Source of the DNA: Lepiota brunneoincarnata
Lineage: Eukaryota > Basidiomycota > Agaricomycetes > Agaricales > Agaricaceae
Direction: 5' to 3'
Length of the DNA stretch: 64,000 nucleotides
Assembly (NCBI GenBank): GCA_023014365.1
Contig: JAEBUN010000012.1
Location: 682,001 to 746,000, forward strand
Each line of letters begins with the position of its first letter. The first letter of the stretch is position 1. The notes below the pieces were generated by a model, which ran no database searches, was not told the DNA's origin, and was given only the letters and a program-made list of their open reading frames with translations. Made by a program: the position numbers and the translations under genes. This document shows positions 24,599-36,426 of the stretch, piece by piece.

Positions 24599-25865
24599 AT
24601 GTCTGCACTGGCGACACTCGACAAACTTCCTGCGGAAATTCTCGAGAAAATATTTGTGGATATTGGGTACGATAAAGACACCCTTATCGCACTCGGACTT
24701 ACGTGTCATGCTCTACTCGAACGGACGAGACCCCACCTCTTTCCAGTCATCACTCTCCATGATCATAACATTGTCGCCTTCTTGGAGCTGACACAGAGCG
24801 AGCGGTGGAACAGTGTCCTACCCTGTGTTCAGCACCTTACTCTAGGGTCTCACATGTTCCCTTTATCCCGGCTTTCGCTTCGGCAACCTGGAGAACACAC
24901 TCGCGATCTCACCAGCTGGGCCGCTCAATTTCACAGTCTGCAATCTCTGCACCTGCAAGGCGCCGTTTGGTCAGAGTTTCCACAGTACCTCAAAGACGCG
25001 CTTCTGAGCTTGCGCGTTGAGCACTTGGATGTTTGTATTGAAAATACGTCAGTGAAGGTGGAGGATTTCACTGCGACCATCTTCCCTGCGATGCAGTTCA
25101 AGGCGCTGTCGATATCGGGACCCCTCTGGGGAAAGGACACTATCGCAGTACCATTCTACCCAGCTCGGTTTACCGAAGACGTCCCGTTTTATATACATTA
25201 TATGCAACTCTCCCAGGTGAAACCGCTGCAGGGCTTGGTCGACTGGCTTAGGCACTGTAACCCCCCACCACCCGTGATACACCTCTTTTTCGCACTTCCC
25301 AAACAAAAAGGTACCCCCTTTGCAGGACTGGTTACGGAGATGCTGCAGCTTGCAAACCCGGTTCACCTACACGTGAAACTCCCCATGGAGAACCAAGGTA
25401 ACGCTCCACCTGATTTACTATCAATGCGCCCACCCTCATTTCTCCCCAGATACCTATGAGTTCCCCATCAAAAACCTCACGAATATCCGCACACTCCAAA
25501 TCTCTTCGATCTACAACGATGGTCACCTGGCTCCGGGCAACATAACAACAAAAGGACAAGGCGACATACCCACCACTTGTTCCATTCTCCAACAATTCGT
25601 CCGGCTACAACATCAAATTGATAAAATCCAACTTGGCTCTGTGTGTTCGCATTTGAACCTTGTGTGGGGGGACGTTCCGGAGCTTCTGAATGCCTCATTT
25701 CCACGATTGAAGGAGTTGATACTGACTCTGCGAAGTGGGAAGATGACTAGTAGGAAGCATTTGGAAGAGTGGTTGGATAAAAGTCAGTTTGCGTCGTTGA
25801 GGAATAGAGGCGTGAAGGTGCGGATCGAACCAGTGACGGGACCCGACCCAAGTATGGTTGTGTAG
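24599..25865 (+). CDS. F-box protein
   Basis: A two-exon gene (24599-25397 and 25450-25865) with a 52-nt GT-AG intron; the junction restores DTYEFPIKNL. The N-terminus, LDKLPAEILEKIFVDIGYDK then TLIALGLTCHALLE, is an F-box, which binds Skp1 and presents a substrate to an SCF ubiquitin ligase. The rest is leucine-rich and irregular (VQHLTLGSHMF, LQSLHLQGAVW, LRVEHLDVCIE, FPRLKELILTLRSG), resembling the degenerate LRR-like tails of lineage-expanded agaric F-box proteins. It ends GPDPSMVV with TAG. The substrate is unknown. The frame is intact throughout. Confidence 0.8.
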
Positions 25866-26177
25866 CTTCTGTGAGTAATATTGTCGCGTTTGGTAATTTA
25901 AACACCCCGGACGAGGGCTCATGAGACTTGTTCTAGCTCGCTTCGAACCTCTATGTCTCCAGTTTGGTGGTCAGGTGTGATAAATTGCCTCGTAACTAGC
26001 TGGAAGGTAGTAGTCTAACGTGAAGTGTGGATGGGGTTCGGCTTCCTGAGTCGTCGATTCAACTCTTAACAATTGTCCGTGCTTCGCAGAGATGTTACTG
26101 TTTTTTTTTACCCAATCAGTATGCAAATGAGGCCGCTGGGAGGCGCGTCGGGATGACAAATCAATCCGCAAAGTATT

Positions 26178-27741
26178 TTGATGTCTGAGACTTTTCCCTC
26201 CACTTCTTCCAACCACCTTCTAGCCCCAGATATGTTCCCTACACTCCCATTAGAGATTCTAATCCACATTCTTGGGAGATCTGACAAACAGACCTTGCTG
26301 GCGCTGAAACTCGTAAGGCCGGCACTCTATTATTCGAGGCCACTTATCCTTTGGCTCCCTAGACGTGCAAAGCCTTGTATGCCGCAGTAAAATCCCCTCA
26401 CCTCTGGTATGATTTAGTTCGCCATCTCGGAACACAACAGGGTCACGGCAGACTGGAGGAGCCCATGATTGATTACACGGCCGATGAACTCGAAAAATGG
26501 GTCTTGCGACAATATCGTGTCAAGGAACTGTGGACCTCTTCACGCCCTCGTTCATTTCAAACGCGTTCTTTTCCGTTGTCTATACAAGGATGTCTGGTCG
26601 TTCCTGGAGGTCGGTGGTTGCTATCAATAGACAAGGCAGGAACCTTGTTCGTGACGGACCTCGAAATGCCTCAACCTCAACCGCAGCTACTACGGGAACA
26701 TGCCAAACCCCCTAGTGATTTGGGTTGATTCTTCGGAGCCTCGTTTGACATTTCGACTTGCGCTCTATGGCGGGGGTACACTTGCATATTCTTCCGGTGC
26801 CAAGAGCTCGTGGCTCAATGTTACCTCAGGTGCAAACAATTTGACGCGAATTTATTTTTATGTCGTCTGGCTTAGCGGCCACGGATCCGCCGCGACACTA
26901 GAAATTGAACCCATTCGAGATTTTCAACTAGACCTTAAAGGAGAGAGCGATGCCTCAGCCCTTGACAAAGACCTTTTCATACAGACAAGAACCTCCTTCA
27001 AGGACGCTACAGCTGCTAACATCATGTATGTCCTCAAGTATGGGACTGCACCTAGTGTACCTGGACCGCCACTGATATCAGCAAAGTTTGCCACTTGGTC
27101 CGGGGTGTGTGAGATTGACTAGTATTCTTCCTCCACTTCAGATTGAGCGCTGAAAACCTGCTGATTGGCAGTTCGATCTTCAAATCCTTCCGAGAGAAAG
27201 GGTTGTAATCGCGAATCCTGCCGATATCGATATATATGCTATACCACAAACAGATCCAGCCCCGAATGTGCTAGAACTGCTCCACAAAATTTCAATATCT
27301 AGCTCAGCTGTATTTGGAATGCCACGCTCTTGGCGACCCTCCCCATTCATCTCGTCGACTGAGCTGGGTTTTGTGTATCGTAGCCGAAAATGTCTACTCG
27401 TCATCAAGATTCCTCACGATCCCCTGACTCCTCCGTCGAAAACACCATCCCGCCACTTTTGGTATATGGGCGAGTATCGTCGCCTGGCGGCAATGGGGTC
27501 ATTACGTTGTGTCATGTTCGATGGCAGGGACTCCTCTGCCGATGTGTATACGTATGGACAGAATGGTGAGGTTATGTTGAATTGCAATCATTGGGACAGT
27601 GCGTTGGTCGGGCTACCGTCTGTGATCACAAACGGTAGTATACTTCTGGATGGTTCTATTTGCGCATTTGATGAAGATATCGGGAGAATCGTACTGACGG
27701 CGTCTAACTCTACCGTAGTAGTATTAGACTTGGAGTTGTAA
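26178..27741 (+). pseudogene. F-box/beta-propeller-like protein with probable frameshift
   Basis: The N-terminal F-box is MFPTLPLEILIHILGRSDKQ (start 26232, or 26178 in frame). A 50-nt intron (26313-26362) joins TLLALKL to TCKALYAAVKSPHLWYDLV, the typical second half of this motif. GGRWLLSIDKAGTLFVTDLE then suggests the start of a blade-like repeat region, usual in one agaric F-box family. The frame changes between HAKPP and VIWVDSSEPRLTFRLAL with no room for an intron. The change coincides with a run of five C at about 26707-26711, fitting a 1-bp insertion or an assembly error. A later intron probably ends at the AG near 27172, leading into FDLQILPRERVVIANPAD. The last block ends LDLEL with TAA at 27739-27741. 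If the C-run is a sequencing error, the gene is intact. Confidence 0.65.
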
Positions 27742-29281
27742 AACATATTCGATACATTTGAGTTCTGATGACAATTGCGTCATATCCGATCATAATCCAT
27801 AATCATCCGAGTTAAATTTCTGAATGCCTTCAATAGCAAAACGCCTGGCAAAGCAATCTGGAATCTCCGTGTTTGTCGTTTTATTGCCGGAGCAGGGGAA
27901 CCGACTCACCCACTTGGCCAAGAACTGCAAGATGCATTGGGTTGTTTTCGAGTCAGATACTGATAATCACGCTAGTATGATAGCATTTGCGTTTATTGGG
28001 ATCTGAACGGTCCACGCAACCGAATAATCAGGCTGGCCAGTTGACAAGCAAAACCTAATAATCCTTTCCTCCTGAGTGAGTTCTCTATATTGTTGTTCTT
28101 GCATCCACATATCTGTGGCTTGCCAACCTTCAAATCGAGTAACTCACGTCGCTACGGCTTGAGCAATCGCTTGGTAGATATGATCCATGAGTGCCGCCTG
28201 GAAAATGAGGTGGGTCCGGGTTTGAGTAAGACTGAGGGGCGTGGGCTGTGGATGCGTAATACCGCGAGGGTCTCTGAGCGATTTTCCTAGTTTGCAGCGC
28301 ATTCGCCTAGTAAAGCACTTCTGACGAAGTTGTAGAACGTATATGTCTCAGTAACTCGTAACGCGAGTACTGAGGGTAAGCTAGGTAGTATACACACTAC
28401 CCACGGATGTCCATAAAAGGGCGAAAACATGCCCGGAGTCTATAAACGGAATCGGAACGGATGTCCTAAGACGGTATGTCGCGGGAAAAATGGCTCGGGT
28501 CGCTCGACATGGGCTTGCAAGCTCAACAGAAGTATGAGTATATCTCGCTAAAAGTTCTGCACTGACTAAGAGCATCGCAAAAACGGCAACCATTTAGTGT
28601 TATGTTATAGTTAGCCTACGTAATGGACTCCCTACGAAAAGTTGGTACTGGGATGCAACCATGAAATTCGCAAAATTATGTACGGAATAAATGCCGCCCT
28701 TATATGCATACTAAAGAGTAGCAGGCTCTTCTACGTACCACAAGCGGAACGGGGAGGTTGTCGAAATGATGACGGCCCCCCACTCCGAGATCCTTGATCC
28801 GAGGTTCGTTCCGTGTTCACCGAGCGCGTAGTGGGCATTGCATCTGCAGCTACTCGTCCACCTCTACAATACCATTCCCGAGGGTAGTAGATATCAGGAA
28901 GGCAACTGTAAATGGATATAGAATTCACCCTCTGGTCATTTGTGATTCCAAGGTATGGGGTCTTGTCGTACATTCACCGCCTCCTATGGTTAAGACACCC
29001 ATAACGTCCGCAGGCCTATGAGGATTAGATAAAACCTATTCTGTGGCCCAGCTCATCGTTCCACTACCGCTATAGTGGAGATGAGTCGGAAACTCCGCTG
29101 AGAATACTTTTATGAGACAGTCAATAAACCAGGGACATACACCATCTATGGACATTCTGCCCCCCATGCGAAGCACTATGCGTAACTGATGTACACTAGA
29201 GAGGTCCGGCACTGCAAAAACAAAATGTCAACACGACTATCCAAGGCTTGGTGGAAACCATCGGAACCGCCTGAAATGAGA
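27742..29281. other. Intergenic region, no supported gene
   Basis: Only short open frames without recognisable motifs. No repeat or RNA gene was seen. Confidence 0.45.
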
Positions 29282-30446
29282 CTATCCCTTGCCGAAGTTG
29301 TAGAAAAGTATAAAATCAATTGCTTCCTCCCATCTCGGATCCCCCCCGCATCCGGCCATTAGTATATCGTAGCGACATACAAGTTGAAAAAAGCTGCCTG
29401 AGGTACTCGGGTAGCCATGAAATGTCGATCTCTGGGGGTTTACTTGGATGGAAGCATCCGCCGTAGAACTCGCGAATGAGGGATTTCCTGTGCATCGAAT
29501 TTGCAAACAGTTAGTTCCTCCGACGAGTGTCTTGTACCGTTCCACCTTCTTGTACGCCCCTGATGCAAGATGCCCGGAGGACGAGATAAAATTCCAGAAT
29601 ATGTATGCTTCCAGAGCTCCTTCAACAATCGCGCAATATTCTCTTTTAACATAACAGCCCAAGCGCTGAAGCGTATGAAGTGGAACACGGGGATGGGAGG
29701 CCGACATCAGCAGAATATCCATTCGATTCTCGTGAATAAGAATCTTCACAATGTCTGCGAGGGTGTGATCAGAAATCACGTCTAAAGGCGGCCCATTCAA
29801 ATTTAATCCTGCAGATGCAGACGCAGTCCAGAATTCGAGTTTCTGGTTCCGAGCATTAAGATACTCGGGACATTTGTCCCGGAGTTCATTCGAAAACAAA
29901 ACAGGAGGCTGTCCTCAGGCGACCTGAGATCTTGGGTGAATGTATATTTCTTCCTCTCTTTGGTGCCAAAGTCGCGAATAGCCGAGATCAGCTTTCGAAT
30001 GAAATGTTTAAGTGCCTTTGGGTCCTGGGATTGATGGCTGAATAATAGTGGGTTGTGGTATAACTTGGTGCGAACTCTGCAATCGCGACCAGGCATCTCG
30101 GGAATCGGGGAATCTCTTCCTGATCATACCGTCGAGGGGCTGGAACGGTGGGGTGTTATATAGACGACTAGCCCTCATGGCATGGAGTTCTCTCTGCAGC
30201 CCCAAGTTCCAACGGCGCTCGTTGAAGGAGACTTTTGAATATTCGACGGTTCTCTGGCTCACGATAATGGTAAAAGAACCCTTGAAGACTGTTTGTCACG
30301 GCATAACGAAAAGCTTTGCACAGGATAAGAACGACTACTATCCTCGTCCAAATCGTGCGGGGATCGGTGCGAGTCCTATACGCGATCAACATAATCGTCC
30401 TGAGCACCCTCGTTGGTCGGGTGTTTTGCTTACTCGCTATCCACAA
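29282..30446 (-). CDS. Unidentified protein, possibly several exons
   Basis: I do not recognise this gene. On the minus strand three open blocks follow one another. Block 30446-30168 contains a hydrophobic stretch (IVVVLILC). Block 30262-30008 is charged (NERRWNLGLQRELHAMRASR, then DGMIRKRFPDSRDAWSRLQ). Block 29899-29282 starts near FSNELRDKCPEYLNARNQKL and ends WEEAIDFILFYNFGKG. Block 30060-29905 (HFIRKLISAIRDFGTKERKK then YTFTQDLRSPEDSLLF) runs naturally into the last one. Residue composition and aromatic content look protein-like, and no transposon similarity is apparent. Exon borders are not determined. It could be a decayed gene. Confidence 0.4.
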
Positions 30447-30947
30447 CTATGGCCCGTTCTCAGGAATCATACTAAGCATACAACTCTTGCATTCTGCTCC
30501 GTGATTCTCTCTTACCCTGCCGCCCTAGTTCCGGTGAAACTCACAGGTCTACTGGGGAATCATCGAGTGCATTGGAAGAGATAAATATCATTCTCGTTTT
30601 GTTACTTATGTTGCTTGGTTCCAAGAAGGTCTCAGACAACTTGTCATTGCAATGCTGAACGGCGATTATCGGGTGGAGGGAAATCACTTGCCAATTTTGC
30701 ATCCCCAGGTTCTGGTGTGTAGGTGCCCGTACTTTCTCAGCCTCCCGCTTTGAATCCCAACCGGTCTCACGAGTTCTTCAAGGGTATATACAGGGATCGC
30801 CGATGGTGGGCAAAATACTAATGTGGAGTCGGTGACTGATCGGCTCGTGGGATCGTTCGTAGGAACCCTGCAAACGCTGTTGAATGTAATTTGTCCCGGG
30901 GGCATCGTACAACTCTAACTTTCCTCGAGACAGACCAGCCCATACGC

Positions 30948-32256
30948 TCACCAGTTCCAGACCTGGTTGTTATTTCCATCGGAGCACCGCCAGGTCTGCA
31001 CTCTGTTAGAATTGGTGGTAATGCCCTTGGTCAAGTCCAAGCAGAGGCATAGGTGCTAAAAGTGAGAATGACAACAGGTGGTATAGTAAGAGAGACGGAC
31101 CTTTATCTTGGAGCGCAAGACGATTGTCCCCGGTATGGTACCACTGTTGAGCCGGGAGGTTATCGTAGCATTGCCATATTTTCATCCCGATACCATTGCC
31201 AGGTTCTTGGTAAGAGTAACCAACATCCTGAGCGAGCAAAAAACCAAAGACCCGAGAGAGACATACTGGATCCAGCATCAAGACAAAAATTGGTGCCCGA
31301 AAAACGAACCTTGGTCGATCCACGGCTGAGCACCCATTTTTGTGCACCGGTGCCGTTATAGTCATAACTACGGTAAATCAAAAAAAATCAATAGGCGGTG
31401 CATGTATGGAGCGTACGGCGACTGACAGTTGCACATGGGTGCCGTTTGTGTAGACCGCGCCACGGACGTCGAGGCACTTGGAGGGAGCAGCGCTGGGGTG
31501 GAGCGTGCGTGGAGGATCGGCCGGCGGGAATTCTTCAGAGGGACAGAAGCTACGTATAGAGAACATCAGGTTGAAAGAACAAGGATAAAAGTGCTCATGC
31601 TTACGTTACTGTATAGCCTCCAAGCTGGTCTGGACATTCATAGAGAAGAAGATTGGGCGGGACGCCCCCCACGGGGGATGGGAAGCTTGTTAGAGGGTGT
31701 CTGAAGGCGGTGGAGCAGGTGATCGAGGTACACTGGGCTGTAGTGCAAAAGCCACCTTTCTGCAAGGGTCAAGGAGTTGGTAAAACTGGCTCTGAATGGA
31801 GAGACAAATGGAGGACCCTGGTGGAGGCGCCGGTAATAGAGGTAAGGACGCACCGGGGCATGGTTAATTGGTCTGATGTCAACTGCGGTGTTGAACCAGT
31901 CCGGGTCAATGACGATGTAGTAGTAATTTTGCTGCGAGGAGCCGCTTTAACAGGGGAAGATCAATAAAAAGGGGGGAATTGCCAGAAGTTACCTGCCCAC
32001 GGAACCCAACACGGGTGGTGCGTTCGCCGCCCGTATCCCCACCATTGGTAGGTGTATAAATGTAGCCACTCCACCAGCTGCCGAAATCACGCGTCGTTGA
32101 GCCACCAGCAGGGATTGTGCCCTCGTCAATGCCAGTGATACGGAGATCGATGGCGGCGGGACAGTTGTTGACAATGTTGTAGTGACGCAAGGCCTGCGCT
32201 CCAAGGCCGAACAAAAGGGCTGAAACGACGGCGGTCTGGGCGAGGAAAAGCAGCAT
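30948..32256 (-). CDS. Secreted thaumatin-like / ricin B-type lectin fusion protein
   Basis: A probable extracellular carbohydrate-binding protein. The ATG at 32256 begins a signal peptide (MLLFLAQTAVVSALLFGLGA). Next comes a thaumatin/osmotin-like segment (YNIVNNCPAAIDLRITG, IPAGGSTTRDFG, TTRVGFRG and, after an intron, YYIVIDPDWFNTAVDIRP). A proline-rich linker with YECPDQLGGYTVT leads across a spliced junction (gtaagc donor near 31600) into FCPSEEFPPADPP. The C-terminal beta-trefoil has CLDVRGAVYTNGTHVQL, then GAQKWVLSRGS, FCLDAGS with MKIWQCYDNLPAQQW, and LDLTKGITTNSNRVQTWRC with NNNQVWNW. The repeats end in QKW, QQW and QVW. TGA is at 30948-30950. Several introns of about 50 nt interrupt the frame. 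There is no catalytic toxin domain; only the lectin fold is shared with ricin. This two-domain architecture is familiar in agarics. Confidence 0.82.
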
Positions 32257-32898
32257 GGTCGCCAAGCTGAGGGATTGTGGGAGAAAAAATGGGAGGATTA
32301 TATGTGCGCCCCATGGCCCTGGGAGGTTCGGTGCAGACCTGTGATAGACACTGCGAGTCTGAGAGTGCTCGGTGGAAGGTATTGTGATGGAGAAAAGACC
32401 AGGAACAGGCACGGTTGGCTAAAAATAGCAGCACTGACTAAGGGTGTCCGGAGCGCAGTAACTGGATCTGCTTTGGACAACTATGGACATGCTCGGAACC
32501 TTGATTATTTGAATTTCCTTGATACAACAATCCTCAAACAATACCATTGCCAGATGGCTCAGTGAACGCGAGTTCACCAGAAAAGGCGCAAATTGAAATG
32601 ATAGGAGAATGGCAGCCATCGTAGCTTCCGGGCCTATTGTTTTATGGGCACAGATTCCCTTACTTGGACAACTTCCCAATGCAGAGACAGGAATCGCCGA
32701 TTGGGGTACAGGTAGAAGAAACCATATATCAGTTACCACAAGTTGTCTAGCAACTCCCAGGATTGCAATTTGTCCCGTCACTTTGACTCCACGGGCATGT
32801 CAATATCCCTGGCAAAATTTTGTTGGATTTTATGCAAGTTCGCTAAGCTACTATCTTTATTTTACTCACGTTAGACTTAGGCTGCCATCTTGGCACTC
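32257..32898. other. Intergenic region upstream of the LTR
   Basis: No gene is supported here. It holds the promoter side of the secreted lectin gene and the flank of a gypsy LTR. Confidence 0.45.
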
Positions 32899-33102
32899 TG
32901 TAAGGCCGCTCCCTTACACTGACCACGTGATTACTGACACATCTCGGTATGGACGTATGGAACAGACACTTTTTTCTTGTTTAACAACAACCATCATCAT
33001 CTTCTCTCATACTCTCCCTCATAATAATATATCCCTTGTGCTCGTTGATCTCCTTGTCTGCTACCTCTCGCTCGTGAGGACCCCCACAAAAGGGTCCTTA
33101 CA
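32899..33102 (+). mobile_element. 204-bp LTR, probable 5' LTR of the following gypsy element
   Basis: The ends are TGTAAGG and CCTTACA, a perfect 7-bp inverted pair beginning TG and ending CA. It is followed at 33295 by a gypsy gag start in the same orientation. No second copy of this LTR was found, so no target duplication can be tested. Confidence 0.6.
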
Positions 33103-33294
33103 TTTTTTTTTCAACGCCGCACAAACATCAACCTTTCTGTTTATCGTTCTCCGTGGTCTACACGGATTCTCGTCAAATCTGTTCCTCCGTTCCCGGAAGC
33201 TGGTGTCCCCGTTCAGTGATCCTGATACTCAATCGAGTCCGCAGGAGAACGGAGGTAGCTGCACTTCTGATATACCGGCGCATACACTCACAGA

Positions 33295-34338
33295 GTGAGT
33301 GCATATAATCACTGTTCTCTGTCTGGCTTGCTCACACGTGTGGGTATAACTAGTCTCCCGCTCCAACTGGATCCTCCCTCTGTTGCCACTGCGTTAGTGG
33401 ATCGATTCTCGACACCTGACGACGACGAATCTGCCGATCCAACCGTACCGCTACCCTCTTCGAGTTCAAGTAGTTCGGGTTCCGATTCAAACGAATTGCC
33501 AATCACTGTTATGGCATCACCTTCTGACATGGCTGTATGCACACATTCCAAACCTAAGGACCTTCCTCTCCTTTCGGTGGGTCGTGTGACACCGCTCATC
33601 CTCCGCCAATGGGAGGAATGTTGTATTGATTATTTCGAAGCGAACCCGAAGATTGCTGATGAAGATAGAGTCAGCCGCGTACTTCCGGGCTTCAAAGACC
33701 TTATGTTGCGAACATGGATCAACAATGAACGCGACCGTTCAAAAGGATTTACGTTTGGGGCGTTCCTCCAGGAGCTCCGTCGACGTGCCGTCCTGCGGGA
33801 CTGGGAGGACGATTTACGGTGCAAGATGACAGGCTCTTACCTCAAGCCTAACGATGATTTCATCACGCACTGGAACGTCATCTTGCAGGGTACAGAACAA
33901 CACCTTGATGATGAGGCCCTCCGTAGGCTCCTGGAAGATCAACTCGACTCGGACCTTGTAAACCGGGTGCGCAATCGTGGTGTCCGTTTAAAGATCGATG
34001 CTGTCACAGATGACGATGCAAAAAGAGCAGCCGAAGCCAAACTTCTTGTGTGGATCGAGGAAGTACGGATGCTCGCGAATGAGCGTGCCTCGGATCTAAA
34101 GCGTTATCGGGACTTTAGCGAGGCGAACGAGCGTGCAACGAAGCGTCAGGCTGTGAGCCAGCCTTTGCGGCCGAACGTTATAAATCAAGGAAATGCGGAC
34201 ATGGCTAGGAAAAATGTACCTAAACTCATGATGGACGAGCGTTCGCTTCTATTGAAACATCAGGCTGCTTCAAATGCAGGCGTGGTTATGTCGACCATCG
34301 CGCAAAGGCCTGTACTGATGCGTTCCCGGACCCGATGA
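33295..34338 (+). pseudogene. Ty3/gypsy Gag, frameshifted before the zinc knuckle
   Basis: This is a Gag nucleocapsid precursor of an agaric Ty3/gypsy lineage. A serine-rich N-terminus leads into LPLLSVGRVTPLILRQWEEC and a helical capsid-like domain (FKDLMLRTWINNERDRSKGF, LEDQLDSDLVNRVRNRG). After LLLKHQ the frame should continue as a zinc knuckle. The knuckle CFKCRRGYVDHRAKAC is present at 34275-34322 but lies one base off, because one base is missing near 34273. The displaced frame continues to the protease. No slippery heptamer is visible there, so a deletion is more likely than programmed frameshifting. Codons are GC-rich, unlike the AT-rich sequence after about 34570. Confidence 0.8.
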
Positions 34339-35459
34339 CTTATAGGACATTGACTGACGAAATTCTGCTCTGGGACAAGAATCGCAAAAGGGCCGCACCA
34401 TCTGCAGTTGCGGCAGTTGCTGCTGCCTCGTCAGCCGATCTCTCGGCGGATGTCGAGGAGGTTGTGGTGGCGGCTGTCATGCCATCTAGCGTATTGGGGG
34501 ATGGGTCTTCTTCCGACTCATCTGATGTGAGAACACCGGCGTCTGTCCCTCATTTGATGTGGCATTGTCTCCTAGATGGTCCGAATGCTGACGCACCTGT
34601 TACAGTAAATGCCATGTTGGATAGTGGGGCGACCATCAACTTGATAGACTTGGTGCTCACTACTCAACTGGGGTTATGCTGTTTTCATTTGCACAAGTCA
34701 TTAAATGTTACGGTTGCTATGGGCCCGAGCCCAATTCCTACCTGCCTCTCTGAATTTGTTAAGGTTTTGCTGCACTTGACGGACACTCGATGGACATCCT
34801 GCTCCTTCAAAGTGGTTATTGCAGATGGTTTATGTGTTCTGGTCATTCTTGGACTGCCATTCTTGAAACATAATGAAATTGTATTGGATTGTTGTAGTGG
34901 TTCAGCCATTGTTAAATTGTGCAATTATGATTTGTTGAATCCTGTTGTTGATATGCTGATGCATGTCTTGCGTCCCTGGAAGTTAAAAACGGAACTAATA
35001 CAGAATTGCCTTCTTAAATGAAAGGCATTGGAAGAACTTGTGGAAGTTTGCAAAGGATGGTTATTATGTGGGAAATGTGACATGGAATATGTCATGCCAG
35101 TAAACATTGCCTTGTTAATCCAGGATTGTATCACATCTCTCACCCTCCAGGCAAAACTGAATGTGCTTCATGAGGAAGCAGTCTCTGAATTTAAGGACAT
35201 TTTCAAGCCAATACCCCATGTGGAGGAACTACCTGCTGAAATTTATGCCCGCATTTGACTCAAAGATGCTAGCTGAATGATAGCTATGTGGATGTATGCC
35301 TGCCCTTGAAAATACCATCAAGTGTGGCAAACATTAATCCAACAACATCTTGATGCTGGCCAGATATGCCCTTCAGGTTCTTCGTTTGCTTCACCAGCAT
35401 TTATTATACCTAAGTCAGATCCTTCTGTGCTACCACACTGGATTAATGACTGGGCATGA
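34339..35459 (+). pseudogene. Ty3/gypsy protease and truncated reverse transcriptase
   Basis: The frame open to 35021 contains a retropepsin-like aspartic protease: MLDSGATINLIDLV carries the D-S/T-G-type active site, and VIADGLCVLVILGLPFLKHN is the downstream flap/ILG block. The frame then breaks. 35028-35258 (ending FKPIPHVEELPAEIYARI) and 35290-35459 (SGSSFASPAFIIPKSDPSV, then LPHWINDWA) are the start of the RT fingers, with several stops. All homology ends at about 35460, before the catalytic YxDD, where a CACTA-like insertion begins. Non-functional. Confidence 0.75.
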
Positions 35460-35471
35460 TGAATTTGCTGC

Positions 35472-36426
35472 CACTGCTACTGCACTACCACACATGTGTG
35501 TCACAGTAGTGTCACAGTAATTTGGTGGTAATATGCAGTAATGTGGCGGTAATGTGTAGTAATGTAGCAGTAGTGTACAATAATATAGGTACAATATACA
35601 GTAGTATAGTGGCTATTTATTGACTAAACTAACCATTCCTACATGACATACCTCAGAGAAATGTCAAACAAACCTCAAGCTTGTCAATTTCCATAAAAGG
35701 AAATGTCAGAAACTCGGATCAAAAGCCCTCAGAGTGACAATATCCCCTCCTCCTGACTTGAATTCATCCCCTCTCTATTCCTTGGTAATTTATCTGGGCA
35801 TGCCCTGAGAATATTGAAGGACTGTAGGATATTCTAAATGAACAGTAGCTACCAATTTCCATTATTCTTGTATTCCTTCATCCTCATATTTCTTCCATCT
35901 CCACTTCTTTCTTTAATATTTTTAGAGCATACATGAGCTTCACTATCACCGAAATGTAGATACCCTATGTATTTTGTAGGCACCTTATTCAATTCACAAA
36001 GCTTAACCCATATTTGAAGTCTTCTCTCCCTCTTTCTCTCTTTTGCTCTATTTCCCATTTCCTACCTTGTTTTGCCTCACCTTGACATCCCAGCCATTGG
36101 AGGTCACTCATATGACACCCCTTTATCATCCCAAGTCATCTCAAGTCCACACGTTGAGTGGTTTTTATTAAATTGCTCAATTTTATCGTATTTTCACTAC
36201 TATACCTACATAAACTGGGTAGAAGCCTCAACAACAGACAGATATTGTGATGCTTGCATACCTAAATCCCCAAACACCTCACCTATTACCCTTTCAGCTC
36301 AGAAACCCTGGCAGTAGTGTTACAGTAGTGTACTGTACCCTGGCAGCAGTGTGGCGGCAGTATACAGCAGTGTCACAGTAGTATGCTGTAACCCTGGCTG
36401 TAGTGTGGCAGTAGTGTGCAGTAGTG
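35472..36426. mobile_element. Putative non-autonomous CACTA-like element interrupting the gypsy RT
   Basis: The left end CACTGCTACTGCACTACCAC resembles the complement of the right end (GTGTGGCAGTAGTGTGCAGT and AGTG). Both ends carry many CAGTAGTG/CAGTAATG-type subterminal repeats (35505-35620 and 36310-36426), as CACTA elements do. The interior is AT-rich with no coding frame. The left junction coincides with the loss of gypsy RT homology. No 3-bp target duplication could be confirmed, so the exact ends are provisional. Confidence 0.4.

Noticed and set aside
34273..34338. Programmed -1 frameshift between Gag and Pol
   Set aside because: No slippery heptamer is visible near the shift, and the shift falls before the zinc knuckle inside Gag, where a programmed site would be unusual.
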